Notes: a model not told the origin generated them from the letters alone. A stretch of 64,000 nucleotides of DNA from Fragum whitleyi (GCA_948146395.1 OX411559.1:37566215-37630214), one strand, 5' to 3'. Positions 35,783-47,814 are shown, numbered from the stretch's first letter. Made by a program: numbers and translations.

Positions 35783-36527
35783 AGACGCTGTAGATGAGCA
35801 TAAGCAGTTGTACAGTTTTTTGGGGGGCTCCATCTTATAACAGAGTAGCCAAACCATTATGGAAAAGTGATATTTTGTTCAAAACCAACATCTTCATTAC
35901 GACTGGACAAAATTTGCCTAAATTTGAACAGAATGTAGACAAATGTTCCTACTAGATACTGCTACAACCTCAGTGTTTATTCTTTGCAGGGGGGTTGGGA
36001 AATTCCCCCACTTTTTTCTGGGTTTGTGGGAGATTTTTTTACTGTAACCAAAGATTGATTGATTGATTGAATGGAGTTTAACGCCGCTTTCTACATTATT
36101 TCACTTATATCTCGGCGGCTGGAGCACCTAACAATGGATTCCTGGTATTTCTTACACCAGTACAACCATCACATTCTTTCCTAGCCTCCAGCTGCTATCT
36201 CATATAGTCTACGATTATCAACCCATTGGTGAGAGATAAATAGTCGGAAAGAATGAGTGCCGCCGTCGACTATAACCAAAGAGCACGAATTTCCACATTT
36301 CTCAATTTTGACAATTTTCGTGATGAAATCCCCCACATTATTGAAATCCTAGAATAAACACTGCAACCTTATATATAAAATTCAGTCTCAAAAAGGCTCT
36401 TTTGAAACTGTCAATTTTTATTTATTTTGTCAACATACATGTCAAACCGGTTTGGTCCATTTTTTTAAAAACGAAGTTAGGTATGGTGCAACATCACACC
36501 ATATGGTCAACTATTTTCTGCGATTTA
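35783..36527 (+). repeat. Direct duplication, copy 2, with insertions
   Basis: Same order of landmarks as 35441-35772, enlarged by about 150 bp of private sequence (about 35840-35985) and by a SINE at 36055-36269. Copy 1 has an uninterrupted AAAACCAAAGAGCATG at the SINE site. Confidence 0.75.
36055..36269 (-). mobile_element. tRNA-derived SINE, inserted with 13-bp target duplication
   Basis: Reverse orientation: (TTGA)n tail first, then TGGAGTTTAACGCCGCTTTC, AGCCTCCAGCTGCTATCTC and GAGTGCCGCCGTCGA. It is flanked by CTGTAACCAAAGA (36042-36054) and CTATAACCAAAGA (36270-36282), a 13-bp target duplication with one mismatch. The empty site survives in copy 1 of the surrounding duplication. Confidence 0.85.
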
Positions 36528-36560
36528 ATTCAAATTATATTTATTTTTTTAATTCAATGA

Positions 36561-36713
36561 TTATAAAATAACAAATTGTTAACGTTGTTTATTGAAATTT
36601 TAACCACTCTACTGAGTTCAAAGGCTCAATATATGATCCACGAGAGCTTTAACTCGAACTCAGAAGCGTGGTTAAAATTTCAATAAATAACGGTAAGAAT
36701 TTGTTATTATAAT
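36561..36713. repeat. Hairpin element with 40-bp arms
   Basis: AATAACAAATTGTTAACG and TTTATTGAAATTTTAACCAC on the left are complementary to GTGGTTAAAATTTCAATAAA and AAGAATTTGTTATT on the right. An inner inverted pair (GAGTTCAAAGGCTC, GAGCTTTAACTCGAACTC) lies inside. Confidence 0.65.
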
Positions 36714-36879
36714 TCTATCATGTTCAATATTTTATTTTTCCATTGAAAATAAACGCGGAGATACCACGTCCAAAACAACTGCGTATTATTTCATTTGATA
36801 ATTCACGCTATTCCTTTTTTTACCAAAGTAAGCGACAGTAAGCAATGCTAATCTACTGTTTCTTTTAAATTTGGCTCTA

Positions 36880-38390
36880 TATTTAACAAGAGGACCGTTG
36901 GCCCTGGGTCGCTCACCTGAGAAAAAAGCTTCATTACCTAGGTATGTCCATGCTACCATGCAGAAAAAGAGATTTTCACTTATTAAATCAGATAACATTT
37001 GAAATAATCCCCCCCCCCTCCTCCCCTGGTCATTATTTATTTAAGCTTTTTTTCATAAAAGGTCTGTGATCAGCTAATCTATGCCAGATATATAGGCTGA
37101 GTCTGAGACTTTTAAAGTTTTCTTTAATGAGTTGATCAATCCATGTCAAATATAAAGGCTGTAGGGATTCAAAATTCTCAACAAAGCACTCCCCCTCCCC
37201 CAAGATGCTCTGCACCTGGTTAATCTACAGTCATGATTTTAGCTAATTCAATTAATGTTCATATGTTGATCATCCATACCAATTTTCAATTCTGTAGGAC
37301 TCCTGGTTCATTAGAAGAAGTTTAAAGATTTCAAAAATGATCCAAAGTACTACCCCCTCCCCAAGACACTCAGCACCTGGTGACCTTACAGTCATGATTT
37401 TACCTATTTTTATTAATGTGAATATTTTGATCACCCATGACAATTTTCAAGTCTGTACGGTTCCTGATCCAGGAGAAGAATAAGGTAAAAGATTTCAAAA
37501 TTGATCCAAAGTACTACCCCCTCCTCCCTTATGCTCCGCATCTGGTGGCCCTACATTCATGATTTTAGCTTTTTTATTTTAGATCCATATGCTTATCATC
37601 CATGCCAATATTGAAGTCTGTAGGGCTCCTGGTTCATTAGAAGATGAAGGTTAAAGTTACAAAATTTTCACAAAAGTACTACCCCCCCCCCCTTGTGCTC
37701 CGCACCTGGTGGCATTACAGTCATGATTATAGCTGTTTTTATTAAGGTCTATGAGCTGATCCTCCATGCCAATTTTCAAGTCTGTAGGGCTTATGGTTCA
37801 GATGAAGAAGAAGGTTAAAGATGACAAAATTTTCACAAAAGTACTACCCTCTCCCCCCTGGTGCACCGCGCCTGGTGAATCTACAGTCATTTTTTTAGAT
37901 TTTTTATATTTTAGTTTTATGAGCTGATCATCCACACCAATTTTCAAGTATGTAGGGCTCCTGGTTCCGAAGAAGAAGAAGCTTAAAGATTACAAAATTT
38001 ACCCAAAGTACTACCGTCCTCCCCCTGGTGCTCCGCACCTGGTGGCCCAAAAGATATGATTTTAGCTAATTAAATTCAGGTCTATGAACTGATCATCCAT
38101 ACCAAGTTTTAAGTCTATAGAACTACTGGTTGAGAAGAAGAAGAATTTTAAAGATTTTCTTAAAATTTCACCTTTTGTTGCCATAGCAACCAGAGTTTTT
38201 CATGGATTTCAATTATTTTAGCCATTTTTTAAGGGGACCACTAAACCAACATTTCTGTAAAATTTGGTGTTAATTGGCCTAGTAGTTTAGGAGAAGATGT
38301 CGTAGAAAGAAATTGATGACGGACGCCGGACGACGGACGACAAACATACGTATCTATCTTGCTATCGTCATTCCAAGATTTAAAGTGGGC
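36880..38390 (+). repeat. Tandem array of ~165-bp monomers with GACGGACGCC end
   Basis: The leader AAGAGGACCGTTGGCCCTGG with GGTCGCTCACCTGAG is followed by monomers marked by CACCTGGT at about 37213, 37372, 37540, 37702, 37870 and 38035. Each has a C-rich stretch (CTACCCCCTCC), then CAGTCATGATTTTAGCT, GATCATCCATGCCAATTTTC and GTCTGTAGGGCTCCTGG. The array closes with GTTGCCATAGCAACCAGAG and GACGGACGCCGGACGACGGA at 38325-38350. This layout is common among mollusc interspersed repeats. No gene is seen. Confidence 0.7.
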
Positions 38391-39913
38391 CAGGGATTCA
38401 TTTTTTTCCGTATCAAGTGCACTTTAGTGGGTGGGTAGGTAAGACTAAGGGGTTGGATAAAGCCTAACTGCTAACGGCTAAGGACCTCAAATACCGAAAT
38501 AAGAAAGAGTATAAACACATTGTATAACCGTACAGGAGAGTAAACCGGAAGTGATATCTACTATCTTCATAAAATGTCAGGGGTGACACCACAAATATTG
38601 AAGCAAATTGGTAATTTAAAGTAATTATGTCAAATCCACGTTCTCCTTTCAAAAGTGTTTTACGGTGTCGCAAACGCTGTTCGACCTTATTTTCGTATAT
38701 GCGTTTTGTTTGATCATGCAGTGGATATTTCCCCCTTAATTTTCATGTCAATCATTGAGTTGAGACCGATCCTATACGCAGAATTGACTTTACTAACATT
38801 GTAATGCATAAAAGAAAAACATTTTCTTTACTTAATTACATTCGGAAGGTTAGAAAATCTATATTCTTGATTACCTTTATCAAACAATTTCAATTCAACA
38901 CCGAACTTTCCTAGAATTGGTCTTTGAAGTGAGGACCTTCTTCATTTGACCGTACGAAATAGTTACAGCCGTACGATATCAATAGTTACCAACACAAGTA
39001 AAATTAATGTACGAATAGTTCGTTTCCCATATTGTCTGTTGCATAATTACATGTGTGCCTTTTCAAAAGCACATTATTGAACTGATGTCGACCAAAACCA
39101 GAAATGGAAACTACATGGAATTTCAATTTAATCCATAGCAAAAGTTGAGAAGTATATATTAAATTATCAATAGCAATCATGAATTCGAAAGAAAATGACA
39201 AAATTGCCATACCTACGAAAGAACGGGCGTCAGCAGCAATGACAGAAAGTAAATCCGACAGCCAAAGTCAGCATAAAGTGTAGAATGCATGTTTAAAAGT
39301 TCCCTGTTGTGCATCTAACGGTCACGTGGTTTAAGTGACATGAGGTCAACAAAAGCTCACTTTTAATGTTATTCAAACTGTAGTTACGAGTATGCGGTCA
39401 CGGAAAGACGAAACGCAGAAACACTAATAAATCTATGCAGTCCCTTTCTGCAACAAGGTTTTTCGATAATAACATCATCATTAACAACGATATATATATA
39501 CTAGTATATATAAAACAAAACACTCGAATAAAGTCCCAACTTCATCGTAAGAATTAACAAAAAATCGTTAGGAAATTGCAATTTACGCGTTAACTGGCGA
39601 AAAACAGTTATCGCTCGAACCTAAATGATGTATAAATAACTCTTGAAAGTTTGCATTTTCCAGAGTTGTCCAAAACAACTTAGATAGAATCATGGAAGTT
39701 TACCGTGAATAATTGTAACATCCCACAATTAAACGTGAATACACGCAAATTAATTGTAAAACATGCGTTAAATATATGAGGATCCGTAGTTTTACGGAAA
39801 ATAAAAACCCGTTAGAAACGTTCGTAGGTAAGAACCTTCCCTTAACAATTACAATTCGGATTGTTACGACAATTTAGATACTTGCGAGTAAATATCGACA
39901 TGTTAATGTTATA
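38391..39913. other. No gene recognised
   Basis: AT-rich sequence with two short minus-strand frames (38464-38673, 39004-39210) that show no domain and no splice context. Nothing else is supported. Confidence 0.5.
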
Positions 39914-41096
39914 TACTACTCAAAGTTTGCTAGGCACCAAACATTTTTCGCTGTCCTACAGGAGCTGATTTAAAAGAAAAACATTCGTGTTCGTGTTTAA
40001 AATTCTACAATTATGTATTGACAAAATATCTAATTTATTCATTACCAAATTTGACACGCAATTTTCTCACGAGACTCGTGCAAAATGAGGAACCCCGGTT
40101 TCTTACCTTTCCTTTCTCATTTTCTACATGTACTGGTTTCGAGCAGATGCTTAGTTTCTGTTTTTCAGTACTTTATTGACTTTTAAGTCGTTACTCATGG
40201 CTAATCCAAATGTCAGACGACATTTATCTGTCGAACAATTGTAGCGTGCTGTAGGTATGGTGTAGCAAGGGGCTTCCCACCGTGATGTTGGCATGGTACT
40301 GGGGGTACACCATACTGTTGTAGCCAAAGCTTATAAGACGCTGGCGCCCCGTGCTATTTATGGATGAGTCCAGGTATTGTCTGGACTACCCTGATAGGAG
40401 ACCTAGGATGTGGCAAAGGCCGGGGCGGGGAGGGGGGGGTCATGCAGCAAACATTGCTATGACAGCTCGAAGGTACATTAATGGTATCCTAAATACCCAA
40501 GTGAGATTTTACACTGGTGTATTGGAGACGGATTCATTTTAATGGATGATAATGTCCGTCCACACACGGCCCGTATAGCCCAAGAGTATTGCTAAGAAAA
40601 GGGTTTTCCACGTCTGGACTGGCCGGCTCGCTCACCGGACTTAAATCCGATAGAGCATATGTGGATTGAGCTACAGGTCCGAGTTTCGGCTCGCCAGGTC
40701 AAGCCAAGGACACTCGAGGAGCTCGGCCAGATCCTGAGAGAAGAATGGTCTGTTATTCCCCAAAGAGTAATCCAGAACTTAATCAGGAGTATGCAGAGGC
40801 GCTGTCGGCTGTTATTGACAGTTCAGGCTCTCATACTTGTTATTGAACAAAATGCAATTAAACGAATTTTAGTCAAATTCATTTTTTTCAATTTTCAAGG
40901 AAACAGACCAATTCCTAGGGTCTCCCTGTTTGGTCTACATTTAAAGTCTTCTTACCATTATAAAGCTTAATTTCTTCTTAAAGTTTGATAAACTGATAAC
41001 AATCGACCATTTTCCAACATTCTTATAATCAATTTTCATTTTTTCCTTAAGTTATAGTATAAAAAAGTTTTGGTGCTTAGCAAACTTTGAGTAGTA
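39914..41096 (+). mobile_element. Tc1-like transposon, decayed
   Basis: The terminal inverted repeats begin TACTACTCAAAGTTTGCTAG on the left, and the right end is TAGCAAACTTTGAGTAGTA. The inner extension GCACCAAA is shared, and TA duplicates flank the element (39912-39913 and 41097-41098). Length is 1,183 bp. The interior carries the broken transposase at 40197-40830. Confidence 0.85.
40197..40830 (+). pseudogene. Tc1-like (DD34E) transposase pseudogene
   Basis: The N-terminal part gives a Tc1-type DNA-binding leader, RRHLSVEQ, with two TAG stops, then ASHRDVGMVLGVHHTVVAKA (helix-turn-helix). It jumps straight to LFMDESRYCLDYPDRR. That block contains the first catalytic Asp, so roughly the middle hundred residues are missing. 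After a frameshift, MDDNVRPHTARIAQEYC supplies the second Asp and ends at a TAA. SPDLNPIEHMWIEL supplies the Glu, with 34 residues between second Asp and Glu (DD34E). A C-terminal tail follows. The enzyme would cut and rejoin the TIRs, but this copy cannot be active. The closest family is Tc1/mariner. Confidence 0.88.
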
Positions 41097-41236
41097 TATA
41101 TTTCGAATTTCTATGATTTAGGTATAAATATTTACGACTTCTGTAGCATTGCTTTCTTTCGTTTCAAAATAGCACAAAAAGAGCGAGTTTCTGAGTATCA
41201 TCATTTGAAGAACTCGACAATCTAGCATCTAGCAAA

Positions 41237-41475
41237 ATGCCTTATGATAGAAATCGAGGCAGTAATAAATTTACTGCTTGGGCTAAATAAAACCTTGTGA
41301 CAACAGCTTGGATGTACCTGTAGATATGAGGTTTTGGTCTCGAAACGACGATTTTTGTTCACCGGACGGCAGATGGACAAACTCCTTCAGTTGGTACTGG
41401 TTCAGTTACGAGGCCGACCAGCCCGAGGATGACAAGTCTACACGAATACACGTTTCCTGTTCGGAACAATTCTAA
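41237..41475 (+). other. Two short ORFs of uncertain coding value
   Basis: At 41237-41290 a 17-codon frame follows CTAGCAAAATG. At 41326-41475 a 49-codon frame contains RFWSRNDDFCSPDGRW and SFSWYWFSYEADQPEDDKST. The second is rich in Trp, Tyr, Asp and Ser, unlike the Lys/Asn/Ile bias of random frames here, and follows a possible acceptor (TGTAG/A). I do not recognise either. They might be parts of one gene with unseen exons, or chance. Confidence 0.15.
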
Positions 41476-43816
41476 TATTCATTGGTCTATGAAAAATGCG
41501 ACCTGCGTTCAAAACAGAAATATTGGCGAACCGTTAAATCAGTGATTCCGCATATTAATTAAAGCAATGACTCGTTTTGAAACGGCTGTGGTTTTTCCAT
41601 CTTGACCACATGATTATTTTTGGGCAGAAAAGCATGAACACCAAAGAAATTGTTTTCTGCATTACATATAGAAGGTTATCTTGTAAGTATCAACTTACCT
41701 AGATCGGGGGCGCTCGCGAGCATTTTATTGTAATGAACGAAGGGTTAGTCTACAAAATTATATCATCAACATGTAAATCGTTTTACGGTACTAAAGATCG
41801 ACATTCTATAATGACAGATGTGTGTGATAGAGTTTATGTAAAGTGAATTACGTTTTCCATATAACGGCGAATGAAGTATATGCAACCCGTAAAGCGATTG
41901 TAAACGGTCACTAATCAAATCAGCAGTAGTCCTAAACTTTGCGTAACATACTGTTAAGTAAGCGTTTAAAATTTAACCATTGGGTTCAAACCAATACAAA
42001 ATTTACGAATCCTTAAGGGTTCCTGCTTCGTTTACATGTTTAAGTTTTCGTGAATATCCGTTAATTACTATTACATTTACTCGTTTGGTTCTCTGGATAC
42101 AGAATAAACGAGTTAGTCAAACCTATAACAATACGCGGGGGTCGCACACCTTTCTTTGGCATAAGTAAAACAATCACAAATATGACTCACATTTCTTTTC
42201 TCAATCGAAAACCCATGGCCATTTTCTTATTTTCCAGTCAAAGGAAAAGTCCGATCGATGCTCCAATGACTCTTTTAAGCTGAATATTTCGGCACCTGGT
42301 TGTAAACTGAGTTCAAACGGAAAATCAGTACTTGCCTTCACCCCAAAAAGCTATTGGCTAATATTGAATTGAGAGTTAAATATGTATTCTTAGGTATTTG
42401 AATAGATGATATAGTAACATTGTATCTTAGCAGAAGATGCTGGCGTAACTTGTGCGTAAACAAGTCTGATAGACAAGTAACGTGTCGTTGAATGATGCCA
42501 TGATTTTCTTCAATATTTTGTATTGCCTACACATGTGATTTAGTTTGAGGTTTATTGGAATGTTAATCGGCTAAATAATTTTATTTTGAAATTTTTAATT
42601 TATAAGGTTCCATTTTGCTCACCGAGTTAATTGTAATTTCATATACGCACGTGTTTTACCTTATGTATAGAGAAGTCGCAACAGATTGAATATAGACTTG
42701 AGAAAAAATTACGTAGCACGTATTGCACTTGCAAAACACACAAATATGTATCCATCTTGTTTCTTTTGTGACACTGAACAAACATGCCGATACTCAATGT
42801 CTTTAGTAGAAACAGAGTATGAACAGGATACACATGTATAAGTTTGCCGCACCAGAAACACCCACTCAAACACCTACACCGCAGTCCTTTTTCTTAAAAG
42901 CTGAGTTAACAGATTGAGGAAAAAGAAGAATTCCGTAATGTTCGTAACTTAGAATTTTCAACAGATAATAATGATTTGATATAAGAGGTTCTTGACTGTG
43001 TAAAGTTTGTAAACAAAATTCTTCAAGTGAATCATTGTAATGAACTATTCGTACTGTGAAAAAACCAACATAAGGCACTATCCCGTACAGTTGGTTTGAG
43101 AGGGTCGGTGTTTTCTGAACGCGATTACTCAAATATTATAGCATCTTTTGGCAAAGGGGTTGCAATAATTTGATGAAAATTGGATAAAGAGTCTTTCTTA
43201 ACAATTGAAATTCCGTCTCAATTGTTCGAAACATTTTTAAAAGAAGAAAAACGCCCACGTCTTGAAGAAAAATTCAGCTCAATCGGATGATCCGCGTATT
43301 AAAATGCAAATTTAAGATAGAAATAGACAGGCCTTACCTTGGGCAATATTGCAGAGAAATAACCACTACTTCCACTTTACATGAGCAAAAATCGGATCTC
43401 AAGATGTTGTACCGATTTTTAGATATTTTGATTTGAAAATTCAAATTTATCTTTTAAGCGAGGATAACTCACTGAACTTCCGGTTAAGACAACTGTACGG
43501 TTATACATAGTGATAAACAATCAGATAAACTATCAACCGTAGTTAACATACCTTAAGAATAAAAAACAAATGCGAACGATTTTCTTCAAACTCTTGTCGG
43601 TCGCCCAGCTCCACTTACTTTTGACGATTTCGTTGATGTGAAGTTAAAATCAAACATCAATTCGATGTCATCATAGTTATTTATCACAAGTTGAAAATAG
43701 ATTACTATTTGGTGAAATAAAAATTGGTAAATTCGTAAACAACCTTACATACATAAACCTATTAATGTCTAAAACTTATTTAACATAACATCTCATGAAT
43801 TTACTGATGAATCCAG
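41476..43816. other. No gene recognised
   Basis: AT-rich sequence. Frames at 42639-42869 and 43132-42866 (minus) show no domain. No clear repeat family is seen here. Confidence 0.5.
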
Positions 43817-43890
43817 CCCTGTATTCAGGATGACAAAACGGTGCAAACTGTTTGCAAATCCCTCTTTGCACTTGCACTCTTAGGGCGGAT
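43817..43890. repeat. HP-A element, left half
   Basis: CCCTGTATTCAGGATGACAA, then AACGGTGCAAACTGTTTGCA. This is one of the best-preserved left arms of the family. The right arm is absent. Confidence 0.7.
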
Positions 43891-44738
43891 ATCTATCTGT
43901 TAATGCTCGGATTGATGCTCCGCATTCCAACTTAAAAAAAAAAACAAGAAAAATATTTTATGCACGGCATCAAAGTAGCCGGCAATCTTTTGGTTTACAT
44001 CAATTCAAATGTTTGTGGTGTTCACTATACTATTGTGACCGTAACAACAAAAAATAATTTATTTTCGTGGAAGTTGAGTAAATTGTCTATTGAAACATTG
44101 ACGTTCACGATATAAGACATTGACTTTAAATCGTAATTGTTAGAAAAAAACTTCACAATAACAGAATATGTGTCCGGAAAATACAAATGAACAAGAAAAC
44201 GACATTTTTTAAAGTTAATTCTTGATAATTGACATTGACCGTGATGGATAACCTTAATTTTGTATTGATGAGATCAACCTTCATGAAAAATATAAGCATC
44301 GTCACTATATTAGTGCTGAACTTGCAGAACATGTTAAGTTTTTACATTTAAATTTCGCAGACAGGCGGACGGAAAGACAGACGGACACCGGTAAACGCAA
44401 TTCGCCTTATCTATCGATGCGGGCGTATAAACATGATTACAAAACATCTAAGACTGTAGTAATGATAGGGTCATGAGGTTGAACCCCAACTCGGTCAACT
44501 TCTTTCGTACATTTGTTTATATAACACCAAGTATCTGTCTCCTATGCAGACAATGTTGGATGAGCAGCATGTAGCTGAGCCTGATGAAATCTAAGTGGTT
44601 AAAGGGGTATGATATGACTCAACGAGTTCTGGGTGGTACTACCTTGGGTTTGCTATGAAAATAGTTGAGCTAATAATATACAGTTGGCATCATACATTTA
44701 CCGCCGTTTTGATTTAAAAATCTCAGTAATAAGGGCAA

Positions 44739-44894
44739 CGTAAGGTACAGGAACCGTAATAGTTCCACAACGTTTCCAAAGTAATGAACTTTCACAGTGT
44801 TAACCGAGGTTTCCTAATGATTTTCAAAAGGAAACCTCGGTCAACATTGTGAACGATCACGAAATTTTGCGGAACTATTACGAGTCCACTACCT
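44739..44894. repeat. HP-B hairpin element
   Basis: The outer arms are GAACCGTAATAGTTCCACAA and TTGCGGAACTATTACGAGTC. The inner arms are ACCGAGGTTTCCTAATGATT and AAAGGAAACCTCGGTCAACA. Confidence 0.75.
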
Positions 44895-46283
44895 ATATAG
44901 TTCTAGGTTCAGCTGCAGTGTCATATTTAATAATTAAAGAAAAGCACCAATCAATTAATTGTCATATTGTTATTGTCCATCTTGTAAAAAACAAGAGTCA
45001 AAATACTTTTCATTAATTAGCCTACTCCTTTAATTAGTTAAAGGCTATAAATCTTAAAAAGTCGCAGCAAGAGCAAATACAACGTTTTCGTACGATTTTA
45101 CATGGGAAAATAATAATTCATTTTTAAAAAAAGTTTCGAAAATGATTTTGTTATTACAAATGTATTTCCTTTTGGTACAAAATGGTCATTAACGTATGGT
45201 ACGAAACGTCTTCGGTTATAGAACGAAATGGTAATCGTATGGTAGGAAATGGTAATATACTTTATGGTAGGAAATGGTTATGGTACGAAACGTCTGTATA
45301 CCATTCTGGGCTAGTTGGTTTGTTGTTGCCATTTAAAAATACACCGTTCCGTTTCGCTATTGTAAAATGGACGAATGGCCATTTCAAAATCATTGGTAGG
45401 GTTATAACAGTCACGTGATAAGCAAAAAATGGAGGGACTATAAATTTTATTGAATTATACAATATTTACAAAATCTTATTTAAGGGAAAAATCGTATTTT
45501 TAAAGCTCAATATTTTTTTGTTGCTTTTTTTTCATTAATCTGTCTTAGATATGCAATCATTTTGTCAAGTCTGCGTTTTACCGTTTATCAATGTTTTAAT
45601 GAATAAGACGGAGAAGCTTTACAATGGTTCATCCCGAATTTCCCAATAGTCGTATAAAAAACGCATTCATACTGCTAGCCGGCTTGGCAAACGACGAATT
45701 CGAGGGGAACTCCTAATTTAAAATTAACATTGGTGGATGGGGTAATTTCAACATTTTATGCTTATGTGAGAAACAAAAGCAGCACAATGTACAATTCTTC
45801 AATAATTTGATATCGGACAAGCTTTTGCCGTCGAAGTTTGTCACTTAGGCCTATAGGATTTATATCCGAGTATTTCTTAGACCAATATTTTAAATTCATT
45901 AAAAATGTGCTACTTTTGAGACTTTCGTATAGGAGGGTTCTTGTGTTTGACTTTTTGCTACAGACACCAAGGACAAGGATTCGAATCCATTCTTCTTTGA
46001 GAATGCATGAAATTGAAAAATCTTTAATATATAAATAAAAGTAACTTCATTAAATGACTACAAATATGTTGATTGTGGCAAATTGTGGTCTAGAAGTTCG
46101 TTTCAGTGTATGCAATGATGAATTTTTTACCCTCGACCCTCGCCTGAAAATAGACGACAATATTATGCTGTGACTTCAATTAACAAGCCTCAGATTGCTC
46201 CGAAGGCGCAGACATACAAGCTGCGAATTTATTGAACTATGAATTTTTATTGAATCTAGAATTGTTTGATTTTCTAGACAAAA
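44895..46283. other. No gene recognised; GGTANGAAATGGT direct repeats
   Basis: At 45180-45300 words of the type GGTACGAAACGTCT and GGTAGGAAATGGT recur several times. This opens a 78-codon frame that has no other support. The remainder is plain AT-rich sequence. Confidence 0.5.
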
Positions 46284-46417
46284 CCTGCCATGTGTTAAGG
46301 ATGTACAAGCGTTTTGCGAGCGCTTTGAGATGATACCCCGCTTTGCACGTGTACAGACATGCAAAGCGAGGTATCATTTCGAAAGCGCTTCGCTAACGTT
46401 TTTATCCTGAACGCAGG
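46284..46417. repeat. HP-A hairpin element
   Basis: Left TGTTAAGGATGTACAAGCG and GATGATACCCCGCTTTGCAC. Right TGCAAAGCGAGGTATCATTT and TTTTTATCCTGAACGCAGG. The inner stem GATACC..GCTTTGCA is nearly perfect. Confidence 0.75.
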
Positions 46418-46471
46418 GCTGCTTTTGCAAAAGTCTTTTTGACGGAGTTTTCCAATGATCCTTTCTCTTGA

Positions 46472-46730
46472 AACGGGTCGCAATTTATAGGGACCATCTT
46501 GGCAGTGCGTATAGTGTCGATCCTAGTTAGACTGCGCGGATTGCGCAGATTGACTAGGATCGAAACTTTACGATCTTTACTTATTTTCTGAATTTAGAAT
46601 GATCAATCTACCTTCCCGAGAAAGAATTTTTGAAATGCGACCTATGGTTGACCTATGCTCGACCTAATCTCTTTTTCAAATATTAACTTTACAGAGTTCT
46701 CACTTTGCCCCTTTTCGCCTCACGGGCCGC
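46472..46730. repeat. HP-C element, diverged
   Basis: GGGACCATCTTGGCAGTGCG and GACTGCGCGGATTGCGCAGA on the left, TTTGCCCCTTTTCGCCTCAC with GGGCCGC on the right. It lies about 50 bp from an HP-A element, an arrangement comparable to the macrosatellite. Confidence 0.6.
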
Positions 46731-46882
46731 AATGATGTGCATTTCAGGTCCCGTCCTTCTCTATGATGAACAAGTCGGATGGTCGTTGTCCAAGGGAGAG
46801 ATATACAACTGCTTCACAGAAGGTTTAATTGTTTTTATGTATTACTTAAAGAAAAGAATGTGTATAGTCCATGATTAATGCC

Positions 46883-47236
46883 CTGGCAGGGCGGAGCCTA
46901 AGTAATCACTTAAGTTTCACTTAAGGTTACGGTAAATCAGCTTTTATTTAAAATAACTTACTTCTAAAGCGAGTCGATATAGATAACTAGATACCTTTAA
47001 TCGTGGATTGGTAACCAAAATCCTCGTAACTTCAGCTTTATCAAGCTGAAGTTACGAGGCTTTGGTTACTAAACGAAGAAATGTGTTCTGTCTCTCTAAG
47101 CACGTGAATCCTCTAGGTTTTAGAATACAGTTATTTACATGCGTTCACGATTATTGCTGACTTACTTTTCAATGAACCCAAAATATTGAAAAGTTAAGTC
47201 GCCAAATTACGTCGCGGCTAAGTCCCGCCCTGCCAG
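46883..47236. repeat. Foldback element with GC-rich termini and central hairpin
   Basis: The ends are CTGGCAGGGCGGAGCCTAAG and its near complement GGCTAAGTCCCGCCCTGCCAG. In the middle (about 47010-47070), AATCCTCGTAACTTCAGCTT and AAGCTGAAGTTACGAGGCTT form a strong stem bordered by GTAACCAAA and TTTGGTTAC. Confidence 0.7.
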
Positions 47237-47502
47237 TTCATTTATAACGCAGGATAAATACAGTGTTTCGTTAACTAGCGTTTTGCATTGGTTCTATGTG
47301 CGATATTTGGGAATTTCAATCTGCGACCGGTCTGCAAATGGCAAGGTTATTAGTGGCAGATCCATGGGGTCATCCATGGGTCAGGGTTTTATCAGAACCC
47401 CTTTTTATCCAGATTTCTTCATTGAAGTTAACAAATTCATTCAAACTTTTGCAAGAGAAGAAAAAATACCCCTCTTGAAGTGTTCGAATCACAGTAACTT
47501 GG

Positions 47503-47640
47503 GATTCTACAAATTTAAGATATCTATTCTATAGATTTTGAGCGATCGTCCCATAGTATCCCTATCTATGTAGATATTGATGCTATGGGACCAATTATTC
47601 GAATCCTGGGACGACGAAATCGAACTCCCTTTGTAGAATC
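47503..47640. repeat. Nested inverted repeats
   Basis: The outer pair is GATTCTACAAA and TTTGTAGAATC. The inner pair is TCCCATAG and CTATGGGA, with TTCGAATC-type words between. The frame at 47283-47534 overlaps this and is not supported as a gene. Confidence 0.5.
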
Positions 47641-47726
47641 TCTGGATCCGCTCGTTACTAAGTTAACTTATTTTTCAATCAAGATTTTGTCACAAAATGG
47701 CGAATGAGTGATAACTAGTCTGTATT

Positions 47727-47814
47727 ATTCAAGTCACTTTTCGGAGTTATACTTTCAAAGTAAATATTTTAAAACATTTAACCAAAAGGTATCACTCCGA
47801 GAAGTGACTCGAAT
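47727..47814. repeat. Hairpin, 26-bp arms
   Basis: ATTCAAGTCACTTTTCGGAG and TATCACTCCGAGAAGTGACT with CGAAT are inverted with few mismatches. Confidence 0.6.

Noticed and set aside
45182..45418. 78-codon frame as a gene
   Set aside because: It is composed of GGTANGAAATGGT direct repeats and has no splice or start support.
47283..47534. 83-codon frame as a gene
   Set aside because: It overlaps nested inverted repeats, has no domain, and a second frame in the same stretch is equally open.
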